Source: CAZTHC01 sp964613425 (GTDB taxonomy: Bacteria > Bacillota > Clostridia > TANB77 > CAG-508). Taken from it: a stretch of DNA of 22,637 nucleotides. The notes beneath the pieces are model-generated. The model was given only the letters and a program-made list of their open reading frames with translations, was not told where the DNA came from and did not search any database. The stretch's first letter is position 1. The number at the start of each line of letters is the position of its first letter. The DNA lies in NCBI GenBank assembly GCA_964613425.1, contig CAZTHC010000013.1, positions 1 to 22,637 of the forward strand, written 5' to 3'. The position numbers were made by a program, and so were the translations under genes. Positions 7,464-16,422 of the stretch are shown in pieces.

Positions 7464-7501
7464 TTTACAAAGATTGCTTTTTTTCATTATAATATTATAA
7501 T
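7464..7501 (+). promoter_or_regulatory. Two overlapping promoter candidates for the NRPS operon
   Basis: TATAAT occurs twice: 7488-7493 with TTTACA at 7464-7469 (18-base spacer), and 7496-7501 with TTGCTT at 7474-7479 (16-base spacer). GAGAGGT precedes the ATG at 7534. The 148-base divergent spacer to the htrA-like gene holds nothing else that I can name; no operator repeat is evident. Confidence 0.5.
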
Positions 7502-7533
7502 AAAGATGTGAAAATTTATTTTGAGAGGTACTT

Positions 7534-10500
7534 ATGTCTGAAATTTATTATGAATTAACAAATCCACAAAATTCTATTTGGTTAACAGAGCAGTTTTATA
7601 AAAGCACTGCTATTAATAGTGTTTGCGGTTCTGTAACGATAAATGGAATTGTTGATTTTGATATTCTAGAAAAAGCTATAAATTTAGTTATTGAACATAA
7701 TAATAGCTTTAATTTAAATTTCAAATTAAATAATAAAAAATTATTACAATTTATTACGAGTTATTCTTACAAAAAAATAAAACTCGCTAATATTACTAAA
7801 AACTTTACTTTAGAAAAACTACAAAATTCAATAATTAATGAACCTTTATCTATTTTAGATAATAATTTATATAAATTTACAATGTTTAAATTTCAAAACG
7901 GAACTGGCGGAGTAATTCTAAATATCCATCACATCATTTCAGATTCTTGGACTTTAGGCATGGTATCTAAACAAATTATTGAATATTATTCTTGCTTATT
8001 AAACAACACGCCATTAGATTTTTCTAATAATTATTCTTATATTGACTATATTGATAAAGAAAATTTATATAAAACAAGTCTACAATTTTTTAAGGATAAA
8101 CAATTTTGGGAAGAAACTTTTCAATCAATACCTGAAAATATCGTTTCTTTTCCTTATGAAAAGAAATGTTCAGCAAAAAATAACTGTAAAGCTAACAGAT
8201 TAACATTTAATATTGACAATAATGCTATATATTCATTCTGCAAAGATAATAATATTTCTGCATATTGTTTTTTTATGGCAATTTTTTCTATTTATCTAGG
8301 AAGATGTAACAACACTTCTAACGTTACTATTGGCTCTCCTATTTTAAATAGATTAAATTTTAAAGATAAAAACACAACAGGTATGTTTGTTAATGTTATT
8401 CCATTTAAAGTCGACTTAGAAAATATACAGTTTAATAATTTTATAAAAAATATATCTTCTCAAACATTATCTTTTATGAAACATCAAAAATATTCATATC
8501 AAACTGTTTTAGAGGATTTGCGTAAAAAAGATTCTAGTATTTCTAGTTTGTACAATGTTTTACTATCTTACCAAATTACTAAAACAACTACAGACCTTTT
8601 AAATTCTCATACAGATTGGGTTTTTAATGGTAATACTTCAAATGATGTTGATATTCATATTTATGATATAAATGATTCTGGTAAATATTCTATATCATTC
8701 GATTATAATACGGATTTGTATTCTGAAGATTATATCAATAACATAATTGGTAGAATTGAAAACATCATATTCCAAGTTATTAAGAATCCTTCTATATTTC
8801 TTAATAATATAGAAATTGTGACTCCTGATGAGAAAGATTTAATTTTATATAAATTCAATAAAACAGCCTTTGATTATGACTCTTCAAAAACTATTATTCA
8901 AATTTTTGAAGAGCAAGTTAAAATGCATCCAAATGACACTGCTATTGTTTTTGAAGGAAAAGAAATTTCCTATAAAACTTTAAATAAAATGGCAAACAAA
9001 CTTGCTTGGAATTTACGTGAGAATGGCTTAAAGCCAAATAATATTGTTGCTATAATTTTAGACCGTTCTATTGAATTATTGGTTGCTATTATAGCTGTGT
9101 TAAAAGCTGGTGGTGCATATATTGCGATAGACCCAAATTTTCCTACAGATAGAATTAACTATATGCTAGATAATAGTACAGCCTCTATAATTTTAACAGA
9201 CAATACATTTGAAAACATATCTAATAAAATAAATATAATTAACATTACTTCAGTTTTTGAAACATGCAATAATACTCCTTGTGAGAACTTATCAATTATT
9301 AATACGCAAGATGATTTGTCTTATATTATTTACACTTCTGGTTCTACTGGAAATCCCAAAGGTGTAATGTTAACACATAAAAATTTGATGAATTTCTATT
9401 TTTCTGCTGTTAAGGAATTCAAATTTCTTAACTCAACAAATAAATATTCATTTGTTTCAATAACTACAATGTCTTTTGATATTTTTGTTTTTGAAACTAT
9501 AATTTCATTAGTAAATGGTCAAAAAGTATTTATGACAAATCGTTCTCAACAAATAAATACATTGATGCTAGAAGAATTAATACATTCAAACAAAATTGAT
9601 ATAATTCAATCTACACCTTCAGTTATGAATTTTCATTTAAACTCTGCTACCAACTTAAATAATTTTTCATCCCTAAAATATATTATTTTAGCTGGTGAAC
9701 CGCTTCCAATCGATTTAATACATAAAATTAAGAGTTTTTCGCCTGATTGCACTGTTTACAATGGTTATGGTCCTTCTGAAACGACAATTTTTTCAACAAT
9801 AACAGATGTAACTAATGATGATTTTATAACTATTGGACAACCAATTGGCAATACTCAAATATATATATTAGACCAAAATATGCAGGTTTTACCTCCATAT
9901 TCTATTGGTGAACTTTATATTTCTGGTGATGGTGTTGGTAAAGGTTATTTAAATAATTTGCCTTTAACTAAAGAAAAATTTATTAGAAATCCTTTTGTTC
10001 AAAATTCAATTATGTATAGAACTGGAGACTTAGGTTTATTTACTTCTAATGGAATTATTGAGTGCAAAGGTAGAAGTGATTCTCAGATTAAAATTAATGG
10101 TATACGAATTGAAATTGGAGAAATTGAAGAAGCTCTTAACTCCTTTTCCGATTCTATTAAATCTGCAATTATACTAAAAGTTATAAATGGCAAGAAGTAT
10201 CTTACTGCTTTTGTTTCTTCTCCTTCACAAATTAATTTAGTAGAAGTTAAACAGTATTTATTAACTAAATTACCTACATATATGATTCCTAATAAATTTG
10301 TATATTTAGAGGAACTTCCATATACACCAAATGGGAAAATAGACAAAAAATCTCTATCTAATATAGATATTTCTTCAGTTGACTCTAACATAATTCAACC
10401 TAAATCTGAAACTGAAAAAAAATTATATAATTTATTTAAATCAAAAATTAATAACGATTTTTCAATAGATTCCGATTTTTATTCTATTGGATTAAATTCT

Positions 10501-13380
10501 TTAGATGTTATTAATTTATCACTTGAAATTTATGACATATTTAATATAGATTTACCAACAAATAAAATATATGAATTACAAAATATATTAAATCTTGCAA
10601 AATATTTAGATAATTATTCTGATAGCAATACTTCTATTACAAAAGCAGAATTGAAAGAGTTTTATCCTTTATCTTCTGCCCAAAAAAGAATATATTTTTC
10701 GTGTATTAATAATAATTCTTTAATTTACAATATATCTGGCAACATAGTGTTTAACGAAATTTTAGACTTTAACAAAATTAAACAAGCTTTTTCTAAAATA
10801 GTTAACTCAAATATTGCATTCAGAACAAATTTCAAACTTATTGATGGTATTCCTTATCAGTTTATTAATACTGATGGCAAGTTTGATATTTCTTATGAAA
10901 TTTTAAACAATGCAGAAGAACTTTCTAAAGTAAAAAAAGAATTTTCTAAACCGTTTGACTTAGAAAATTCTGTGTTATTACGTATAAAAGTTTGTTCTTT
11001 TGAAAATAAAACAATTATTTTACTAGATTCACATCATATTATTTTAGATGGTACATCTTTAAATATTTTGTTAAAAGAATTTTCAGATATTTATCATAAT
11101 AGTGAAAATATTACTAAACCTTTTGATTATATTGATTATTCTGAATGGGAAAATAAGTTTTTAACAACCCCTTCGTATTTTGAAATAGAAAAATATTGGT
11201 TAAAAAGCTTAGATAATGCGCACTTTGATAGATTACCATTATTTTATAAAAAAGAAATTCCAAATAAAATATCTTCAAAAGGTAAAACTATTGTAAAAAT
11301 TGGTTCTGCCGATTTATTTGAGCAAATCTCTAGCAAGGCAAAAAAAGAAAATGTATCTCCATATATTTTCTGCTTATCTGCATTTTATTTGTTGTTGTAC
11401 AAATATAGTAAAGCAGAAACAATTATAGTTGGAAGTCCTACATCTTCTAGATATTTCAAAGAATTTAATAATGTTATAGGTATGTTTGTTAATAACTTAA
11501 TTCTAAAACAAAATATAGATTTATCAAAAAACTTACACAGCTTTATTCATATGGTTAAGAATACTGTGTTAGATGCTTTGAAAAATCAACCTTGCCCATA
11601 TAATAATATTTGTAATAAGTTGCACTTAAAACCAAACGAATCTATCTTTTACACTATGTTTATTTTTCAAGATATTTATGATAAAGGTTTTAATGTTAAT
11701 TATTTAGAAACTAATACATCTAAATTTGATTTTTCACTAGAAGTTATTCCTAGTTCTAGCACTTTAAAGGTTGAATACAAAACTGACTTGTTTGAAAATG
11801 AAACAATGGAAATTTTTCTAGAAAACTACTTAGATATATTAAATGTATTATTATGCAATACTAGTGAAATAATTTCTAATATTTGTACATATAACAATAC
11901 TGCAAATTTTGAGAAATCCGATTCTTCTGCTAAAAAAGCTGCTACTGACTCAAACACATGCGAAATATTAGTTAATATATTAAAAAACATTTTTAATAAT
12001 AATTCTATTACTATGCAAGATAATTTCTTTGAGCTTGGTGGAGATTCTCTATTGGCCTTAAAGTTTCAAATTGAAGCTATGAAGTACAATATAAATATAA
12101 ATTACAGCGATATCTTAGAATATCAATCTATTGAGAATCTTTGTAGTAATATAAATTGCTCTAATAATGAAGATAATACTAATATAGAAGATTATTCTAA
12201 TATTAATTTGTTATTATCTAAAAATGATATATCAAATATTCCTTCTACGATAGACTTTTCTGTTGAAAACATTATACTTACAGGCGCTACAGGTTATTTA
12301 GGGGCACATATATTAGATGCATATTTTAATGAAAATAAAAATGGTTTAATTTTCTGTTTAGTTAGAGAAAAAGCAAATATAAATAGTATTGATAGATTAC
12401 GTAATACTCTACGCTCTTACTTTGGAAATAAATACGATTCTTATTTTAATAAAAATATTTTCGTTATAAATGGAGATATTACCTTAGAAAACTTAGGTAT
12501 TTCTCATGCTGAGTGTTTGAAGCTTTGTAAACAAGCAACTTGTTTAATTAACAGTGCCGCATTAGTAAAACATTTTGGTAATTTTAATGAATTTAATTCT
12601 ATTAATGTTATTGGAACACAAAATGTTATCGATTTTTGTAAAAATTATAAAATAAAATTGTATCACATATCTACTTTAAGTATTTCTGGAGATACAACAA
12701 GCAACGATTCCATTGAAAAAGTAAATTTTTCTGAAAAGAATTTATTTATTGAACAATCTTTGGATAATGTTTATATATATACAAAATTTTTAAGTGAAAA
12801 ATTAATTTTGAATGAAGTACAAAACGGCCTATCTGCGTGTATATTCCGCATTGGAAATATTTGTAACAGATATTCAGATGGGATTTTTCAAATAAATTAT
12901 TCTGAAAATGCCTTTATTAATAGAATAAAATCTATTATAGAATTAGGGTACATAGATGAAAATTTGCTCTCACATTCTGTTGAAATAACACCTGTTGATT
13001 TATGTGCTACTGCTATAGTTAAAGTGGTTTTGTCTAACCCTAACTTTACAGTTTTCCATATTTCAAATAATAGTTTAGTTAAAATATTAACTATTTATGA
13101 AACTTTATTAGAATTAGGATATAATATAGAAAAATTGGCTTCTAAAGAGTTTAGTAGTGCACTATTACAATTTGTGAAAAATTCTGAAAGTAATGAGTAT
13201 ATAACTGGATTTTTAACTCAATTAAATAAAAATAATTCATTTGATTTATTTTTACCAGTTACATTAGATAATACTTTCTCAGAGGCTTATTTAAAACTTT
13301 TAAATTTTTCATGGTTTAAAATAGATACTATATATTTAAAAAAATTAATTAAATATTTTAAAAATATCGGTTATTTTTAG
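7534..13380 (+). CDS. Nonribosomal peptide synthetase, C-A-T-C-T-R, reductive release
   Basis: A 1,948-residue protein. C1: about 1-430, active site HHIISDSW (132-139). A: about 450-940, with YTSGSTGNPKGVM (600-612), YGPSETT, YRTGDLG (828-834) and NGK (Lys935). T1: GLNSLD with carrier Ser989. C2: about 1035-1455, HHIILDG (1167-1173). T2: FELGGDSL with Ser1505. R: about 1575-1948, NAD(P)H loop TGATGYLG (1583-1590), HISTLSISGD, and Y1747xxxK1751. Only about 20-30 linker residues separate C2 from T2, so the second module has no adenylation domain. Single A may load both carriers, or a stand-alone enzyme may supply the second residue. A leading C domain suggests N-acylation of the first residue. 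The R domain releases the chain as an aldehyde, which can cyclise to a pyrazinone if the amine is free. Residues lining the A pocket, aligned by eye to GrsA, read D-I-F-Q-I-A-G-I-F-K; I cannot name the substrate. No PPTase, MbtH, or exporter gene is nearby. Start ATG 7534 follows GAGAGGT. Confidence 0.93.
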   Translation: MSEIYYELTNPQNSIWLTEQFYKSTAINSVCGSVTINGIVDFDILEKAINLVIEHNNSFNLNFKLNNKKLLQFITSYSYKKIKLANITKNFTLEKLQNSIINEPLSILDNNLYKFTMFKFQNGTGGVILNIHHIISDSWTLGMVSKQIIEYYSCLLNNTPLDFSNNYSYIDYIDKENLYKTSLQFFKDKQFWEETFQSIPENIVSFPYEKKCSAKNNCKANRLTFNIDNNAIYSFCKDNNISAYCFFMAIFSIYLGRCNNTSNVTIGSPILNRLNFKDKNTTGMFVNVIPFKVDLENIQFNNFIKNISSQTLSFMKHQKYSYQTVLEDLRKKDSSISSLYNVLLSYQITKTTTDLLNSHTDWVFNGNTSNDVDIHIYDINDSGKYSISFDYNTDLYSEDYINNIIGRIENIIFQVIKNPSIFLNNIEIVTPDEKDLILYKFNKTAFDYDSSKTIIQIFEEQVKMHPNDTAIVFEGKEISYKTLNKMANKLAWNLRENGLKPNNIVAIILDRSIELLVAIIAVLKAGGAYIAIDPNFPTDRINYMLDNSTASIILTDNTFENISNKINIINITSVFETCNNTPCENLSIINTQDDLSYIIYTSGSTGNPKGVMLTHKNLMNFYFSAVKEFKFLNSTNKYSFVSITTMSFDIFVFETIISLVNGQKVFMTNRSQQINTLMLEELIHSNKIDIIQSTPSVMNFHLNSATNLNNFSSLKYIILAGEPLPIDLIHKIKSFSPDCTVYNGYGPSETTIFSTITDVTNDDFITIGQPIGNTQIYILDQNMQVLPPYSIGELYISGDGVGKGYLNNLPLTKEKFIRNPFVQNSIMYRTGDLGLFTSNGIIECKGRSDSQIKINGIRIEIGEIEEALNSFSDSIKSAIILKVINGKKYLTAFVSSPSQINLVEVKQYLLTKLPTYMIPNKFVYLEELPYTPNGKIDKKSLSNIDISSVDSNIIQPKSETEKKLYNLFKSKINNDFSIDSDFYSIGLNSLDVINLSLEIYDIFNIDLPTNKIYELQNILNLAKYLDNYSDSNTSITKAELKEFYPLSSAQKRIYFSCINNNSLIYNISGNIVFNEILDFNKIKQAFSKIVNSNIAFRTNFKLIDGIPYQFINTDGKFDISYEILNNAEELSKVKKEFSKPFDLENSVLLRIKVCSFENKTIILLDSHHIILDGTSLNILLKEFSDIYHNSENITKPFDYIDYSEWENKFLTTPSYFEIEKYWLKSLDNAHFDRLPLFYKKEIPNKISSKGKTIVKIGSADLFEQISSKAKKENVSPYIFCLSAFYLLLYKYSKAETIIVGSPTSSRYFKEFNNVIGMFVNNLILKQNIDLSKNLHSFIHMVKNTVLDALKNQPCPYNNICNKLHLKPNESIFYTMFIFQDIYDKGFNVNYLETNTSKFDFSLEVIPSSSTLKVEYKTDLFENETMEIFLENYLDILNVLLCNTSEIISNICTYNNTANFEKSDSSAKKAATDSNTCEILVNILKNIFNNNSITMQDNFFELGGDSLLALKFQIEAMKYNININYSDILEYQSIENLCSNINCSNNEDNTNIEDYSNINLLLSKNDISNIPSTIDFSVENIILTGATGYLGAHILDAYFNENKNGLIFCLVREKANINSIDRLRNTLRSYFGNKYDSYFNKNIFVINGDITLENLGISHAECLKLCKQATCLINSAALVKHFGNFNEFNSINVIGTQNVIDFCKNYKIKLYHISTLSISGDTTSNDSIEKVNFSEKNLFIEQSLDNVYIYTKFLSEKLILNEVQNGLSACIFRIGNICNRYSDGIFQINYSENAFINRIKSIIELGYIDENLLSHSVEITPVDLCATAIVKVVLSNPNFTVFHISNNSLVKILTIYETLLELGYNIEKLASKEFSSALLQFVKNSESNEYITGFLTQLNKNNSFDLFLPVTLDNTFSEAYLKLLNFSWFKIDTIYLKKLIKYFKNIGYF

Positions 13381-13389
13381 GAGGTTAAA

Positions 13390-15199
13390 ATGATTGAAAA
13401 TTTTATAATTACTTTTTCTTTACTACTATCTTGTTTTTTTACTTTGGTATTATTCTTTTTTACAACGAAAAAAAATTGTGATAAACAAATAAAATTAGCA
13501 TTTTCCCTAACATTAGCATGTAATTTTATTTGGTGTTTAGGTGCCCTTTTTCAGCACCTATTACCTGAAAAGCTTAATGTTTCACCTTATATTTTTGAAA
13601 ATTTTGTTTATATAGGAGCATGTCTGTTCCCAATATTTTTCTTGTTTACAGTTTTAATTTTCACAAGAACAAAGATGAAATTTAAGGTAATACATCTTTC
13701 AATTTTTATTGTTCCTATAATTTCTCTAATTATGCTATGGACCAATTCTTTTCACAATTTATTTTATGTAAAATATTCTGTAAATATAAATGAAACAATA
13801 TTTGGTTCATATTTTTGGATACATTCAATATATACATATGGAATTATAATTATAGCCTTATATAAATTATTGAAATATTCTATAAGAAATTCTGGTTTCT
13901 TTTCAAAACAATCCTTCTTAATTTTAATAGGAACCTCTATTCCTTTAATTTTAAATGCTCTTGGAACTTTTAAAGTAATTAATATGACAACATATTTAAC
14001 TCCAGTTTCTTTTTCTATAGGACTTGGATTTTATTCATTATCAATATTTAAATTTAACTTTTTATCTGTGACACCAATCGCTTTACAGAAAATTGTTGAT
14101 AGAATTTCCGACAGTTACATTGTTTTAAATGATAATAATGTTGTTACAGATTTTAATAAAACTTTCTTACACACATTTTTAATTGATCCTTCTACTTTTA
14201 GAAATGTAAATATTCTATCATTTTTAAAAGCCAATACAAAAGAAGTAGATTTACAACTATTAGAAAAAGTTTTAAATAATGTAAAAACTTCTTCTAAAAC
14301 AATATATTTAAAGCAATATTTTAAATATATTGATAAACATTTTAATGTGGAAATAAATATTATTTCTTCAAAATCAACATATTTAGGTACTGTAATCTTA
14401 TTTAAAGACAATACTCAACACATTAAGGATTTAGAAACAATTAAAAATAATCAAAATATACTAATAGAGAAAGAACGTCTAGCATCTTTAGGGCAAATGA
14501 TTGGGCGGTATAGCACATAATTTGAAAACTCCTATAATGTCAATTGCTGGTGCTACTGAGGGATTAAGTGACTTAATAAAAGAGTACGATTCTTCAATAG
14601 ATGACCCAGAGGTTAATTCTTATGATCATCATCAAATAGCTGAAGAAATGAATGTTTGGACAGAAAAAATTAAAACTCATTTATCCTATATGTCAGATGT
14701 CATAACTGCAGTAAAAGGTCAGGCCGTTACTCTTTCAAACAATACTGTTGATAGCTTTACTATTGAAGAATTAATGAAACACATTGATATTCTAATGAAA
14801 CATGAGTTAAAGAATGCTTTAATTGTTTTAACAATGAAGACTGAAATAGATCCACTTACTTGCATTTCTGGAGATATAAATAGTTTGGTGCAAGTAATTA
14901 ATAATATTATTTCCAATGCTATTCAAGCATATAATGGAAAACAAAATGAAGTTATTGAATTTACCGTAAACAAAGATTCATCACATATAATTTTAAAAAT
15001 TAAAGATTATGCAGGCGGTCTTCCAGACTCTGTTAAAGATAAAATATTTAAAGAAATGATAACTACAAAAGGTAAAAACGGAACTGGTCTAGGATTATAT
15101 ATGTCTTGCTCTACGATTAGAGCTCATTTTAATGGAAACATTACATTTGAGACACAAAAAGGAGCAGGTACTACATTTTATATTAGTCTTCCAATTTAA
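13390..15199 (+). CDS. Sensor histidine kinase with N-terminal 7TM region and PAS-like domain, frameshifted at the H box
   Basis: The ATG at 13390 lies 9 bases after the NRPS stop; its AGGAGG (13379-13384) overlaps that stop, so the gene is probably translated together with the NRPS. Residues about 1-220 contain seven hydrophobic segments of the histidine-kinase 7TM type (WTNSFHNLFY, YFWIHSIYTYG). Residues about 230-345 are PAS-like (SDSYIVLNDNNVVTDFNKTF). The frame then closes at 14520. Removing C14506 (or one G of 14503-14505) restores GGIAHNLKTPIMS with phospho-acceptor His about 376. The ATP-binding domain follows: N box NNIISNAIQAY, KDYAGGLP, TTKGKNGTGLGLYM, ending at 15199. The repaired protein has about 602 residues, a normal length. 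Ligand unknown; 7TM kinases often sense peptides or lipophilic molecules, so the NRPS product is a candidate signal by context only. Confidence 0.87.
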
Positions 15200-15213
15200 A
15201 TTCGACAAAATTC

Positions 15214-15242
15214 TTGCTTTTTCTACTTATTATACATATAAT
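15214..15242 (+). promoter_or_regulatory. Promoter of the response-regulator gene
   Basis: TTGCTT (15214-15219), 17-base spacer, TATAAT (15237-15242). GGGGAG at 15258-15263 is the ribosome site for ATG 15271. The regulator can therefore be made apart from the NRPS-kinase transcript. Confidence 0.55.
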
Positions 15243-15270
15243 TACTATATAATTATTGGGGAGTTTTTTT

Positions 15271-16327
15271 ATGAGAAAAAATTTAGTTAATACAGAAAAT
15301 TCGAAATATAAAATTATAGCAGTTGACGACGAAATTGGAATTCTAGATTCTTTAAAAGTCTTTCTTGGTAAATCTGGATACTATATTGTTGGAGTTACTG
15401 ATCCTTTAAAAGCAATTGAAATGGTTAAATCTCAACATTTTGATTTAATGCTTTTAGACTTTATAATGACACCTATTCATGGTGACCACGTGGTTGAAGA
15501 AATTAGAAAATTCAATAAAGAATTATATATCTTATTGCTTACAGGACATAAAGACCTTGCTCCTCCTTTAGAAACAATTAAGAGACTAGATATCCAAGGT
15601 TATTGTGAAAAAAGTGATAGATTTGACCAGTTAGACCTATTGGTAGAATCTGCCATAAAATCTGTTAAACAAATGAATATTATTAAAGATATAAATGTTC
15701 AATTACAAGAAACTTATGAAAAGTTGGAGCAATCTTACATAGAAAGTATAGAAGTTTTAAAATCTACAGTTGAAGCTAAAGACATGTATACTCATGGGCA
15801 TTCAGATAGAGTTTCTGAATATGCCGTTCTTATTGGCGAAAAGTTAAATTTATCTTCAGATGATTTGAAACATTTAAAAATAGGAGGTTTGTTCCATGAT
15901 ATAGGAAAGATTGGAGTCCCTGATTCTATTTTAACAAAAGATGGTAGATTAACAACTGATGAGTATTCACAAATAAAAAACCACCCTGTAATAGGCGCAC
16001 ACATAATTTCTACAGCTTCTATTTTCTCAGATATTATACCAATAGTAAAACACCATCATGAACGATATGATGGACTTGGATACCCTTCTCGGATTAAATG
16101 GTGAAGACATTCCATATTTGGCTAGAATAATAACTATTGCAGATACATTTGATGCAATGACTTCTAAAAGACCATATAGAGATGCTTTGTCTTTAGAAAA
16201 TGTAAAATCTGAGTTTTTAAAGTTTGCGAACTCACAATTTGACCCAGAATTAGCAAATTTATTTGTAGAAATATTAAATAATCCTACAGATTTAGAAAAA
16301 ATATTAAAAATTCAAGAAAAATACTAA
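15271..16327 (+). CDS. Response regulator with HD-GYP output (c-di-GMP phosphodiesterase), frameshifted in GYP motif
   Basis: The receiver domain is at about residues 13-130: acidic pair AVDDE, phospho-acceptor D63 (LLLDFIM), LLLTGH and YCEKSD. A helical linker (about 135-165) leads to an HD-GYP domain: GHSDRVSEYA, GLFHDIGKIG (H209, D210), KNHPVIGAHI, HHERYDGLGYP (262-272). Directly after this motif the frame breaks: CGG at 16090 leads to a stop at 16102-16104. Removing C16090 restores SGLNGEDIPYLARI, ADTFDAMTSKRPYR and the rest, a 351-residue protein ending at 16327. HD-GYP enzymes hydrolyse c-di-GMP. ATG 15271 is preferred over TTG 15256 because GGGGAG lies between them. Its place after the kinase makes it the likely partner. 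The break would remove the last metal-site region, so the gene as written should be inactive. Confidence 0.88.
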
Positions 16328-16335
16328 TAGATATA

Positions 16336-16364
16336 TTTAGAGGCGTATACAATACGCCTCTAAA
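16336..16364. terminator. Strong hairpin between convergent genes
   Basis: TTTAGAGGCGTAT (16336-16348) pairs perfectly with ATACGCCTCTAAA (16352-16364) around a 3-base loop, 9 bases after the HD-GYP stop. A proper T tract is missing on either strand (AAAATTTGC follows on plus), so termination efficiency is uncertain, but position fits a shared terminator for the HD-GYP and ABC-F genes. Confidence 0.6.
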
Positions 16365-16422
16365 ATTTGCAATATATTTTTATGTAATTTCACATTTTTA
16401 GGCAAGCACAGAGTCTGCCATA

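Noticed and set aside
14500..14510. Programmed ribosomal frameshift in the kinase, and likewise in the HD-GYP and htrA genes
   Set aside because: No slippery heptamer, no stimulating hairpin or internal ribosome site is evident at any of the three sites, and three unrelated genes share the same CGG context; an inserted base is simpler.
14501..15199. Kinase ATP-binding part as a separate gene
   Set aside because: Its TTG start lacks a ribosome site and it begins in the middle of the H box, whose first half is in the preceding frame. One broken gene explains both pieces.
15256..15270. TTG 15256 as start of the response regulator
   Set aside because: The GGGGAG ribosome site lies inside this extension and serves ATG 15271.
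16058..16327. 89-residue ORF as a separate gene
   Set aside because: Its sequence from residue 13 continues the HD-GYP domain exactly; the first residues are out-of-frame reading of the upstream gene.
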